Shown here one piece after another: positions 25,266 through 33,905 of a DNA stretch of 64,000 nucleotides (positions within the stretch are counted from its first letter, which is position 1; every line of letters begins with the position of its first letter). The position numbers and the translations under genes were made by a program. The DNA is taken from assembly GCF_001641335.1 (NCBI RefSeq), contig NZ_LVEM01000001.1, positions 217,462 through 281,461 on the forward strand. The letters run 5' to 3'. The notes under the pieces were generated by a model. The model was not told the origin of the DNA. It did not search any database and was given only the letters and a program-made list of their open reading frames with translations. This DNA is from Bradyrhizobium stylosanthis. GTDB lineage: Bacteria; Pseudomonadota; Alphaproteobacteria; Rhizobiales; Xanthobacteraceae.

Positions 25266-26771
25266 TTAGCGTGAAGGCGGAGTGAAAACGGGGCCGTTCG
25301 GCTTGATGCGGATGCCCGGGCGCAGGCGCGTCCATGGGAGCGAGGCGGTATCGGCCGGCATCGCGCCGGGCGCGGCGCAGATCATCAGCTTTTCGGCGAT
25401 CGGCTCGAAATCGGCGCGGAAGTGCACCGAGCTCTTGTTGACCAGGATCTTCTCCTGCGTCGGCTCGATGCCGACATAGCGATACATCGCCTGGTCGGCG
25501 AGCTGCGCCTTGTGCGAGGAGACGACGACGCGGACGTCGCCGATGCGCAAGGCTGCGGACGGACCCATCTCCATCTCGCGGCCGCCATAGTAAGGACCGG
25601 GCGCGATGAAGCGGCCGTCGGAAAGCTTTTCGACCACGAAGGTCTCGCGATAGGGCTCGTCGCCGGGAATGCCTGATTTGCCGCCGAGCGACAGCGTCAC
25701 GGTGGCGCCGACGCCGGCCGCATGGGCGGCCTTCGCCGATTCCGGATCGTAGATCACGCCGGTCGCGGCGCTGGCCTTGTTGCGCACCAGCGCGCGCAGC
25801 ATGCCGGTCGTGTCGGAATCGCCGCCGGCGCCGGGATTGTCCTGGGTATCGGCGATGATGATCGGCTTGCTCGCGCTCTTCGAGAGTTCCATGGCGTGGC
25901 GCACGCCGTCGTCGGGCGACCAGATCTTGCCGTCGAAATCGTCCTCGTGGCTTTCGATCAGCCTGACGATCGCATCGGCCGCACGGTCGGCGTCTTCCTG
26001 CGTCCTGCCATAGGCGAACACGCTCGGCCCGCAATCGCGGAAGTCGGCGGCGGGGAAGCCGGGCGCAAAGGACAGCGTCGGAACCGTGTCGCTCTCCAGC
26101 GCGGCGAGCTGCTCGTAGATGCCCTTGGTGGGAAAGTCGTTGGTGCACTGCCAGCTGATCGCGATCAGGAACGGCAATTGGCGGAACGACTTTGCGAAGC
26201 GCTGCTTCGTCTTCAAAAGCAAGGCGAGGTGACGCGCAGCGGCGCGGCCGGTGTCGGCCATGTCGACATGGGGATAGGTGCGGTAGGCGATCAGCGCGTC
26301 CGAATGTTCCATCATCGCGGGCGTGACATTGGCGTGCAGGTCGAGGCTTGCGACCAGCGGAACATCCTTGCCGATGACGCGGCGCACCCGCGCCAGGATC
26401 TCGCCTTCACCGTCGTCGAGATGCTCGGTCACCATCGCGCCGTGCAGGTCGAGATAGACGGCATCGAGCGGACCGGCGGCCTTGATGCCGTCAACCATCA
26501 CCTTCACGATGCGCTCGAAGGCATCCTCCGTGACATGCGCCGAGGGGCTCGCGCCACACGCAATGGTCGGAACCAGTTCCCAGCCATTGGCTTCGGCGCT
26601 GTCGGCGAAACCGGCGAGGCCGACATTGATGCGGCGCATCACCTTCAGCACATCAGGCCCTTCAGTCATCGCCGGCCAGCCGCCGCCATGCTGGAAGTCC
26701 GCGAAGGTCGCCTTGGTCGGCGCGAAAGTGTTGGTCTCGTGCAGGAAGCCGCCAACGGCGATGCGTGTCAT
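25266..26771 (-). CDS. M81 family metallopeptidase (MlrC-like)
   Basis: The protein has 501 residues. The N-terminal DUF1485 domain begins MTRIAVGGFLHETNTFAPTK and holds metal-site candidates VYLDLHGAMVTEH and VASLDLHANVTPAMMEHSDA (about 130-165). The C-terminal MlrC domain contains DTQDNPGAGGDSDTTGML (about 300). MlrC in sphingomonads hydrolyses linearised microcystin and small peptides; most family members have unknown substrates. I chose the ATG at 26771; a TTG seven codons upstream is also open. It leads the hydrolase operon with an M20 enzyme and an amidase, next to a peptide-type ABC transporter. Confidence 0.9.
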   Translation of the reverse strand: MTRIAVGGFLHETNTFAPTKATFADFQHGGGWPAMTEGPDVLKVMRRINVGLAGFADSAEANGWELVPTIACGASPSAHVTEDAFERIVKVMVDGIKAAGPLDAVYLDLHGAMVTEHLDDGEGEILARVRRVIGKDVPLVASLDLHANVTPAMMEHSDALIAYRTYPHVDMADTGRAAARHLALLLKTKQRFAKSFRQLPFLIAISWQCTNDFPTKGIYEQLAALESDTVPTLSFAPGFPAADFRDCGPSVFAYGRTQEDADRAADAIVRLIESHEDDFDGKIWSPDDGVRHAMELSKSASKPIIIADTQDNPGAGGDSDTTGMLRALVRNKASAATGVIYDPESAKAAHAAGVGATVTLSLGGKSGIPGDEPYRETFVVEKLSDGRFIAPGPYYGGREMEMGPSAALRIGDVRVVVSSHKAQLADQAMYRYVGIEPTQEKILVNKSSVHFRADFEPIAEKLMICAAPGAMPADTASLPWTRLRPGIRIKPNGPVFTPPSR

Positions 26772-26928
26772 CAATTCAGTCCAGTCGATCAAAAGTTGCG
26801 CGACGTTAGCCCCGCCTTTGCGCGGAGAGCAAGGCGGGAAGCAATCGCGCCGTGCATAGGGTCAAGCTGTTTTGGGAATGCTGCGGATGCGGTGGGTGTT
26901 GTGAGTGAAGACGGCGCCGCACCTTCGG

Positions 26929-27076
26929 TGTCGTCCTGGCGAAAGCCAGGACCCATACCGCGAGGTCCATCGATTGTGTCGGGTGATAATCCCGAACGAC
27001 CAGTCTTCGCCAAACGTCTCCCTGGGGTAATGGGTCCTGGCTCCCGTGCGCAATTGCGCACTAGGCCAGGACGACA
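26929..27076. repeat. Long inverted repeat, GTCGTCCTGGC family
   Basis: TGTCGTCCTGGC (26929-26940) pairs with GCCAGGACGACA (27065-27076), with ACCCAT/ATGGGT arms nested inside. It makes up most of the 305-base gap between the M81 gene and the ABC ATPase; the remainder (26772-26928) shows no gene. Confidence 0.85.
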
Positions 27077-28741
27077 TTAAGCCGTCGCCCCCACGCCCTC
27101 CGCCACGGGCCGGAAGTTGGCGAAATCCCAGTCGCGGCCGGGGGCGGCATCCAGCAGCGCCTTGGTGTAGGCCTCCTTCGGATGCGTCAGCACTTCGGCG
27201 GCAGGGCCCTGTTCGACGACCCGGCCGTGCTGCATCACCACGACCTCGTCGCAGATTTGCGCTGCGACGCGCAGATCGTGGGTGATGAACAGGATGGCGA
27301 TGCCGAGCCGCTTCTGGATCTCGTCGAGCAGTTCCAGCACCTGCGCCTGCACCGAGACGTCGAGCGCCGAGACGGCCTCGTCCGCCACCAGCACGTCCGG
27401 ATCGAGCGCCAGCGCGCGGGCAATCGCAATGCGCTGGCGTTGGCCGCCTGAGAACTGGTGCGGATAGCGCGACACCGCGTCGGCGGGCAGGCCGACCAGC
27501 TCGAGCAGCTCGCGCGCCCGCTTCATCGCATCGGCATGCGAGGTGCCGTAATTGATCGGGCCCTCCGCGATGCTCTCGCCGACGGTGACGCGCGGATTGA
27601 GCGAGCGGTAGGGATCCTGGAACACGATCTGGATCTTCTGCCGGTGCGGCTGCAGCAGGCGGCGCGAGATGTCGGCGATCTCCCGGCCGGCAAGGCGGAC
27701 GCCGCCCGAGGTCGGATCGATCAGGCGGACGATGCAGCGCGCCACCGTGGACTTGCCCGAGCCGCTTTCGCCGACGATGCCGAGCGTGCGGCCCTTGCGC
27801 AGCGTCAGCGTGACCTTGTCGGCGGCGACGACCTCGCGGCCTTTGCCGAAGAACGCGCGCTCCTTGTAGATCTTGCTGAGGTCGTTGGCCTCGAGCACCA
27901 CGGGCTCGCGGCTCTCCTCGCGCGGCGGCCGCGGCACCAGGCTCGGCACCGAGGCCAGCAAGTTGCGAGTGTATTCCATGGTCGGATTGCGCAGCACGGC
28001 CTCGAGCGGACCGGTCTCGACGAGGCGGCCCTGCCGCATCACGGCGACGCGGTCGGCGATCTCGGCCACCACGCCCATGTCGTGGGTGATGAACAGCACG
28101 GCGGTGCCGTGGTCGCGCTGGAGCTCGCGGATCAGCGACAGGATCTGCTTCTGCGTGGTGACGTCGAGCGCGGTGGTCGGCTCGTCCGCGATCAAGAGCT
28201 TCGGCTCCAGCACCAGCGCCATCGCGATCATGATGCGCTGGCGCTGGCCGCCGGAGAGACGATGCGGGTAGGAGGCGAAGATGCGCTCGACCTGGGGCAG
28301 GTGGACCTGCTCCATCATGTCGAGGATGCGCTTCCTGCGCGCCCTGGCGTCCAGCTTGGTATGGGCGCGCAGCACCTCGTCGATCTGGCGGCCGACCGGG
28401 ACCACCGGATTGAGTGCGGTCATCGGCTCCTGGAAGATCATCGCCATCTGCGTCGCGCGGAGCTGGCGCAGGCGGCGGTCGGTGGCGGTGAGCAGCTCTT
28501 CGCCGACCAGCTTGACGCTGCCGCTGGTCGGCACCAGCGTGCCCTTCGGCAGCAGGCCCATCGTGGTGAGCGAGGTCACCGACTTGCCCGAGCCGCTTTC
28601 GCCGACGAGGCACAGCGTCTCGCGCTCGCGCACCTGGATCGAGATGCCGTCGATGATCTTGTTTCCACCGGGCTTCTTGCCGACGGAGACGACGAGGTTG
28701 CTGATGTCGAGAACGGGGTTGGTCATCGCTTGATTGGTCAT
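27077..28741 (-). CDS. Peptide-type ABC transporter ATPase, DppD-DppF fusion
   Basis: The 554-residue protein contains two complete ABC domains. The first has Walker A GESGSGKSV (about 49), signature LSGGQRQRIMIA (about 165) and LLIADEPTTALD. The second has GESGSGKST (about 333), FSGGQRQRIAIA (about 443) and LVADEAVSALD. Each is followed by an oligopeptide-type C-terminal segment (SVPSLVPR; EAYTKALLDAAPG). The fusion replaces the separate D and F subunits of dipeptide/oligopeptide importers. Its ATG overlaps the stop of the permease gene by one base (28741). A repeat separates it from the hydrolases downstream. Confidence 0.95.
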   Translation of the reverse strand: MTNQAMTNPVLDISNLVVSVGKKPGGNKIIDGISIQVRERETLCLVGESGSGKSVTSLTTMGLLPKGTLVPTSGSVKLVGEELLTATDRRLRQLRATQMAMIFQEPMTALNPVVPVGRQIDEVLRAHTKLDARARRKRILDMMEQVHLPQVERIFASYPHRLSGGQRQRIMIAMALVLEPKLLIADEPTTALDVTTQKQILSLIRELQRDHGTAVLFITHDMGVVAEIADRVAVMRQGRLVETGPLEAVLRNPTMEYTRNLLASVPSLVPRPPREESREPVVLEANDLSKIYKERAFFGKGREVVAADKVTLTLRKGRTLGIVGESGSGKSTVARCIVRLIDPTSGGVRLAGREIADISRRLLQPHRQKIQIVFQDPYRSLNPRVTVGESIAEGPINYGTSHADAMKRARELLELVGLPADAVSRYPHQFSGGQRQRIAIARALALDPDVLVADEAVSALDVSVQAQVLELLDEIQKRLGIAILFITHDLRVAAQICDEVVVMQHGRVVEQGPAAEVLTHPKEAYTKALLDAAPGRDWDFANFRPVAEGVGATA

Positions 28742-29628
28742 TACTTGCCTTCCCGCTGCTTCATGCGGGGATCGAGGGCGTCACGGGCCGCGTCGCCGAT
28801 CAGGTTGATGCTGAGGATGGCGATCGAGAGCAGAAGGCCCGGCCAGAAGATCAGCGAGGGCTTGATCTGGAAGTACTGGCGGCCCTCGGCCATGATGTTG
28901 CCCCAGGTCGGCGTTTCCGGCGAGATGCCGGCGCCGAGGAAGGACAGGATCGCTTCGGTGAGGATCGCGGAGGCGCAGACATAGGTGCCCTGGACGATCA
29001 GCGGCGCGATCGTGTTCGGCATCAGGTGCCGCCACATGATCTTCGGCAGGGACGAGCCGACCGAGATCGCGGCCTCGACGTAAGGCTCCTCGCGCGCCGA
29101 CAGCACGACCGAGCGGACCAGGCGCGCCACGCGCGGAATCTCGGGGATTGTGATCGCGATCAGCACGGTCCAGAGGCTGGCACCGGAGAGCGAGACCACC
29201 GCGATGGCGAGCAGGATGCTCGGCATCGCCATCAGGCCGTCCATGATGCGCATCATCACGGCATCGACCAGCTTGAAGAAGCCGGAGACGAGGCCGATCG
29301 CGAGCCCGATGACGATCGAGAGGACCGCCGAGCCGATGCCGATCAGGAGCGAGATGCGGCCGCCATAGACCACGCGTGACGCCAGATCGCGGCCATAGGC
29401 GTCGGTGCCGAGCAGGAACTGCGCCGAGGCCGGCTTCAGTCGCTGCGACGGCGCGAGCTGGATCGGATCATGCGGCGCGATCAGCGGCGCGAGGATCGAG
29501 ATCAGCACGATCAAAGCGAGCAGGCAGGTCGCCGTCGCAATGATCGGCGTCGAGGTGAGGAATCCGAAGCGCGGCCGCAGCGGCGACGTGATCGGAATGG
29601 AGGACTGGGGAAGGGTATCGACCGACAT
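28741..29628 (-). CDS. Peptide-type ABC transporter permease (DppC-like)
   Basis: The 295-residue inner-membrane protein has an N-terminal OppC-type helix (ATCLLALIVLISILAPLIAP), five further helices, and the cytoplasmic EAA loop EEPYVEAAISVGSSLPKIMW (about 190) that contacts the ATPase. The family moves peptides, nickel or related solutes delivered by a periplasmic binding protein. It is preceded by the DppB-like gene with an 18-base gap and overlaps the ATPase gene by one base, a normal importer operon. Confidence 0.95.
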   Translation of the reverse strand: MSVDTLPQSSIPITSPLRPRFGFLTSTPIIATATCLLALIVLISILAPLIAPHDPIQLAPSQRLKPASAQFLLGTDAYGRDLASRVVYGGRISLLIGIGSAVLSIVIGLAIGLVSGFFKLVDAVMMRIMDGLMAMPSILLAIAVVSLSGASLWTVLIAITIPEIPRVARLVRSVVLSAREEPYVEAAISVGSSLPKIMWRHLMPNTIAPLIVQGTYVCASAILTEAILSFLGAGISPETPTWGNIMAEGRQYFQIKPSLIFWPGLLLSIAILSINLIGDAARDALDPRMKQREGK

Positions 29629-29646
29629 TTTGCTCTTGTCCTTGCC

Positions 29647-30588
29647 TCAGTACCGGATCCGGGGATCGAGCAGGGTGTAGGCGACATCGATGAGGAGATT
29701 GACGACGACGTAGATCAGCGAGGTCAGCAGGATCATCGCCTGGATCACCGGATAGTCGCGCGCCAGCACCGCATCGACGGTGAGGCGCCCGATGCCGGGG
29801 ATGTTGAACACGCTCTCGGTGACGACGACGCCGGAGATCAGCAGCGCAAAGCCGGTGCCGATCACGGTGATCACGGGCACGGCGGCGTTGCGCAGCGCAT
29901 GCCGCATCATCACCGCGACCTCGTTGATGCCCTTTGCGCGCGCAGTCCGAACGTAGTCCTCGCCGAGCACGTCCAGCATCGCCGCGCGCGTCATGCGCGC
30001 GATCAGCGCGATGTAGATGAAGGAGAGGGCGCAGGTCGGCAGGATGATGCGCTCGAAGAACGGTCCGAAGCCGGCGCTGATGCTCTTGAAGCCCTGCACG
30101 GGGACCCAGCGCAGCTCGATTGCAAACACCTCGATCAGGATATAGCCGACCACGAACACCGGCACCGAGAAGCCGAGCACGGAGAGGCCCATCACGAAAC
30201 GGTCGATCCAGGTGCCGTGCTTCCACGCCGCGATCACGCCCAGCGGCACGGCGACGATGACGGCGAGGATGATGGTGCACAGCGCGATCGAGATCGACGG
30301 CTCGACGCGCTGGCCGATCATCTTGATGACCGGCAGGTTGGAGATCAGCGACGTCCCGAGATCGCCGTGCAGCAGCTTGTTCACCCAGGTGATGAACTGC
30401 ACGATCAGGGGCTCGTTCAGGCCGAGCGATTCGCGGATGCGCTCCAGACGTTCGGGCGTCGCGTTGTCGCCGGCGAGGATCGCGGCGGGGTCGCCCGGCG
30501 TCAGCCGCAGCAGCAGGAACACGAACAGCGCGACGACGCCCATCACGGGCACCGCGGCGAAGATTCGGCGAATGAGATATCCGAGCAA
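29647..30588 (-). CDS. Peptide-type ABC transporter permease (DppB-like)
   Basis: The 313-residue protein starts MLGYLIRRIFAAVPVMGVVA and contains FLLLRLTPGDPAAILAG, both standard for DppB/OppB. The EAA-type loop is EDYVRTARAKGINEVAVMMR (about 208), and GVVVTESVFNIPGIGRL follows. It has about six transmembrane helices. It is the first transporter gene on this strand. A repeat and an M20-type peptidase gene lie upstream, then the oppositely oriented binding-protein genes. Confidence 0.95.
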   Translation of the reverse strand: MLGYLIRRIFAAVPVMGVVALFVFLLLRLTPGDPAAILAGDNATPERLERIRESLGLNEPLIVQFITWVNKLLHGDLGTSLISNLPVIKMIGQRVEPSISIALCTIILAVIVAVPLGVIAAWKHGTWIDRFVMGLSVLGFSVPVFVVGYILIEVFAIELRWVPVQGFKSISAGFGPFFERIILPTCALSFIYIALIARMTRAAMLDVLGEDYVRTARAKGINEVAVMMRHALRNAAVPVITVIGTGFALLISGVVVTESVFNIPGIGRLTVDAVLARDYPVIQAMILLTSLIYVVVNLLIDVAYTLLDPRIRY

Positions 30589-30707
30589 GTTGGATCCGTT
30601 GGATTAGAGTCAAATCGGCCGCAAGGCCTTCAGCAGGTTGCCATCAGCCTAACATTTCAGCAATTCCCGTGCCATCCGGGCCACAGGTTTTGCGGGGCAC
30701 CTAGTCT

Positions 30708-30796
30708 CGTAGGGTGGGCAAAGCGGAGCGTGCCCACCGTTTCTCCATTCGGCAGAACGGCGGGCACGGCGCTTCGCGCCTTTGCCCGCCCTGCGG
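30708..30796. repeat. Inverted repeat, GTAGGGTGGGC family
   Basis: CGTAGGGTGGGCAAAG at 30708 pairs with TTTGCCCGCCCTGCGG ending at 30796 (two mismatches), with GTGCCCACCG/CGGCGGGCAC inside. It lies between the peptidase and permease genes, both on the minus strand. Confidence 0.85.
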
Positions 30797-30809
30797 AATA
30801 GTGTCGCCG

Positions 30810-31940
30810 CTACTCCAGCGTCGCCAGCAGGCCCGCCATCAGGCGGCCGCGTTCGACCAGGCTTTCGACCTCGATATACTCCTCCAGCGTGTGGCCGTTG
30901 GCGCCACGCACGCCCAGGCCGTCGAGGGTGGGGATACCCATGGCGCCGGTGAAATTGCCGTCGGAACCGCCGCCGGAACTGGCATGCGGCAGCTCGGCGC
31001 CGAGCGATTTGGCGATGCCGCGGGCCTTTTCATAGAGTGCCATGGTGCCGGCATCCGGCTCCCACACCGGCCGCGTCACGCCGCGCGTCACCTTGAAGGC
31101 GACGTCGTTGTTGGTGCCGGACAAGGCCAGCATCCGCTCGACGCCGCGGTCGAGATCGGCCTGGCGCTTGGCCATCGACAGCGCCTCGCCGGTCGCGGTC
31201 GTGGCAACGCAGTTGACCCACTGGCCGCCATGCACGACGCCGACCGAGAAGGTGCAATCCTCGCTCGTCATGGCGTCGATCGCGAGAATCTGCCGGGCCA
31301 TTTCGCGGATCGCCGAACGTCCCGCCGACAGCGTCGCGCCGGCATGGCTCGGCCGTCCGGTCGCCTCGAGATTGAAACGCGCGATGGCGTAACGTCCGGT
31401 GGTGACGCCGTTGTCGGCGCGGCCGGGCTCGGGCACCAGCACGTATTTATTGCGTGCGGCTTCCGCCTCGATGATGTCGCGGGTCGACGGCGTGCCGACT
31501 TCCTCGTCGGGCGTGAACAGCACGGTGATCGGCAGCGGCGTGGTGAAGGACGCGCGTGCGAGCTGCCGGATCGCTTCCAGCGAGAGGTAATTGCCGCCCT
31601 TCATGTCATAGATGCCGGGGCCGTAACATCTGTTGCCCTCGCGCCGCCATTTCAGCTTCTCGATGGTGCCGACCGGATGGACGGTATCCATGTGACCGGC
31701 GATCAGGATTCCCGGCTCGCCCTGCTTCGGATGCGGAAAGCGCGCGCGGATCACGCCGCCAAAGCCCTGGCGGCCGGCGATGCGCTCGATCGTCGCACCC
31801 ATGATCGCCATATCCCGCGCTGCGATATCGAGCATGCGGTTCACCGCATTCGCGTCCCAGGTCGGGCTTTCGCATTCCACCCAGGTACGCAGGCCCTCGA
31901 GCATGGCCTCGGAATCGAAGGGAAGATTGGCTGGATTCAT
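30810..31940 (-). CDS. M20-family metallopeptidase, glutamate carboxypeptidase (CPG2)-like
   Basis: The 376-residue enzyme has the M20A ligands: LIAGHMDTVHPVG (His-x-Asp, about 78), YDMKGGNYLSLEA (bridging Asp, about 113), FTPDEEVGTPSTRD (Glu-Glu, about 144) and a C-terminal HASSGGGSDGNF. The likely role is hydrolysis of peptides or N-acyl glutamates, as in CPG2. No signal peptide is seen, unlike exported CPG2, so it may act on peptides after import. It lies between the transporter's permease genes and the divergent binding-protein genes, which suits a shared substrate. Confidence 0.9.
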   Translation of the reverse strand: MNPANLPFDSEAMLEGLRTWVECESPTWDANAVNRMLDIAARDMAIMGATIERIAGRQGFGGVIRARFPHPKQGEPGILIAGHMDTVHPVGTIEKLKWRREGNRCYGPGIYDMKGGNYLSLEAIRQLARASFTTPLPITVLFTPDEEVGTPSTRDIIEAEAARNKYVLVPEPGRADNGVTTGRYAIARFNLEATGRPSHAGATLSAGRSAIREMARQILAIDAMTSEDCTFSVGVVHGGQWVNCVATTATGEALSMAKRQADLDRGVERMLALSGTNNDVAFKVTRGVTRPVWEPDAGTMALYEKARGIAKSLGAELPHASSGGGSDGNFTGAMGIPTLDGLGVRGANGHTLEEYIEVESLVERGRLMAGLLATLE

Positions 31941-32212
31941 CTTAGTCTCTCTCAGGCTGCGAAAGATGGAACGCGCATTGCATCGGCGCGGGGCAGGACA
32001 AGCAGGGGAGCGTTGTAGAGCTAAACCGATCTTTGTGGAGCCCGTGCGCGCGCCGCGAGGGCTTGCAGCGAAACCGGATTGACGCGCTCAACACTGTCTG
32101 CAAGTCTCGAAAAGATAAAGGCATTGCATGAGGTTAGTTCGCCCAAGGAACGAACCGAATGCTCAATCAATAACCCGCCTTTGACCAGTTTCACGTCAGG
32201 AGAAACTTTTCC
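31941..32212. other. Divergent intergenic region between peptidase and binding-protein genes
   Basis: These 272 bases should hold the promoters of both transcription units. A weak inverted repeat (GGTTAGTTCG around 32133-32141 with CGAACC at 32151-32156) precedes the first binding protein and could be an operator. I found no convincing -35/-10 pair and no small gene. Confidence 0.35.
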
Positions 32213-33820
32213 ATGTCCAACTACCTGCGCCGGGGGTCTCGCGCGTTCGCCTCCAAACTTGCGCTGTCGGTCGTCGCGCTTTCGACAGCACTGGCCTCGC
32301 CGGTGCTTGCGGCCGGCAAGACCATCACCGCGGTGATGCATTCCGACCTCCGCATCATCGACCCGATCTTCACCACGGCCTATATCACGCGCGACCATGG
32401 CTACATGGTCTACGACACGCTGGTGGCCCCGGATTCGAGCTTCAAGATCCAGCCGCAGATGGCGGACTGGAAGATCTCCGAGGACAAGCTGACCTACACC
32501 TTCACGCTGCGCGACGGCCTGAAATGGCATGATGGCGCGCCGGTGACGGCGGAAGACTGCGTCGCATCGCTCAAGCGCTGGGCCGCGGTCGACGGCATGG
32601 GCCAGAAGCTCATGGACTTCACGGCGAGCATCGAGGCGACCGACGCCAAGACCATCACGCTGAAGCTGAAAGAGCCCTACGGCCTCGTCCTCGACTCCAT
32701 CGGTAAGCCGTCCTCGCGCGTCGCTTTCATGATGCCGAAGCGTCTCGCCGAAGTGCCGCCGGACAAGCAGATCCCCGAGCAGATCGGCTCCGGTCCCTTC
32801 AAGTTCGTGCAGGGTGAATTCCAGCCCGGCGTGAAGGCGGTCTACGTCAAGAACACCGACTACGTGCCGCGCAAGGAGCCGGCGAGCTGGACCTCCGGCG
32901 GCAAGGTCGCGAAGGTCGACCGCGTCGAATGGATCACGATGCCGGACTCGCAGACCGCGGTGAACGCGCTGCAGTCGGGCGACATCGACTTCATGGAGAA
33001 CCTGCCCTACGACATGCTGCCGGTGCTCGAAGCGAACAAGGAGATCACGATCGAGGTCTCCAACAAGTTCGGCTTCCAGACCCTCGGCCGCATGAACTTC
33101 CTCTATCCGCCGTTCGATAACGTGAAGGTGCGCCGTGCGGCCTTCCTGGCGATGAACCAGAAGGACGTCCTCGACGCGCTCGTCGGCAACGCCAAGTACC
33201 AGAAGATCTGCGGTGCGTTCTTCGTCTGCGATACGCCGTTCGCGACCGATGTCGGCGCCGAGACCCTGGTGAAGGGCAACGGCATGGCGGAAGCCAAGAA
33301 GGCGCTCGCCGAGTCCGGCTATGACGGCACGCCGGTCGTGGTGATGGCGCCCGGCGACGTCACGACGCTCAAGGCGCAGCCGATCGTCGCAGCCCAGCTG
33401 CTGCGCGAGGCCGGCTTCAAGGTCGACCTGCAGGCGACCGACTGGCAGACGGTGGTGAGCCGCCGCGCCAGCCAGAAGCCGCCGAAGGAGGGTGGCTGGA
33501 ACATGTTCTTCACCAACTGGGTCGCGGCCGACGTCGCCAACCCGATCGCCAATCTCTCGATCGGCGGCCAGGGCAAGAAGGGCTGGTTCGGCTGGGCGGA
33601 AAACGCCAAGATCGAGCAGCTCAAGGACGCCTTCGTCCGCGCGTCCTCGGTCGACGACCAGAAGAAGATCGCGGCCGACATCCAGAAGGAAGCCTATGAG
33701 CAGGTGATCTACATCCCGCTCGGGCAGTACCTGCTGCCGAGCGGCTGGCGCAAATCGCTCACCGGCGTGCTCGACGGCCCGGCAACCCCGCTGTTCTGGA
33801 ACGTCGACAAGTCGGAGTGA
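32213..33820 (+). CDS. ABC transporter substrate-binding protein, family 5 (copy 1)
   Basis: The 535-residue periplasmic protein has a signal peptide (about residues 1-38, ending STALASPVLA-AGKT). The family 5 signature region follows: SFKIQPQMADWKISEDKLTY and TFTLRDGLKWHDGAPVTAED near residues 75-120. Family 5 proteins capture peptides, nickel, heme or opines. A caggaga site lies ahead of the ATG at 32213. It is divergent from the ABC permease/ATPase operon, which lacks its own binding protein, so this is the likely partner. A near-duplicate follows immediately. Confidence 0.94.
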   Translation: MSNYLRRGSRAFASKLALSVVALSTALASPVLAAGKTITAVMHSDLRIIDPIFTTAYITRDHGYMVYDTLVAPDSSFKIQPQMADWKISEDKLTYTFTLRDGLKWHDGAPVTAEDCVASLKRWAAVDGMGQKLMDFTASIEATDAKTITLKLKEPYGLVLDSIGKPSSRVAFMMPKRLAEVPPDKQIPEQIGSGPFKFVQGEFQPGVKAVYVKNTDYVPRKEPASWTSGGKVAKVDRVEWITMPDSQTAVNALQSGDIDFMENLPYDMLPVLEANKEITIEVSNKFGFQTLGRMNFLYPPFDNVKVRRAAFLAMNQKDVLDALVGNAKYQKICGAFFVCDTPFATDVGAETLVKGNGMAEAKKALAESGYDGTPVVVMAPGDVTTLKAQPIVAAQLLREAGFKVDLQATDWQTVVSRRASQKPPKEGGWNMFFTNWVAADVANPIANLSIGGQGKKGWFGWAENAKIEQLKDAFVRASSVDDQKKIAADIQKEAYEQVIYIPLGQYLLPSGWRKSLTGVLDGPATPLFWNVDKSE

Positions 33821-33860
33821 TGTTGAAGGCGCTTCCCGCGTCTTGCTGACGGACCATCCC

Positions 33861-33888
33861 GCGGCGCCGCCGTTATCGGCGGCGCCGC
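33861..33888 (+). terminator. GC-rich hairpin after binding-protein copy 1
   Basis: A perfect 12-bp stem, GCGGCGCCGCCG (33861-33872) and CGGCGGCGCCGC (33877-33888), encloses a TTAT loop 41 bases after the stop codon. The T-run is weak (CTTCCC), so it may attenuate transcription or stabilise the upstream mRNA rather than stop transcription fully. The same hairpin type follows copy 2 at the same distance. Confidence 0.6.
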
Positions 33889-33905
33889 TTCCCAGGAGAA
33901 TGACG

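Noticed and set aside
24088..26148. 686-residue extension of the M20 hydrolase
   Set aside because: The upstream 299 residues overlap the M81 gene in another frame and do not resemble any family; the true start is the ATG at 25251.
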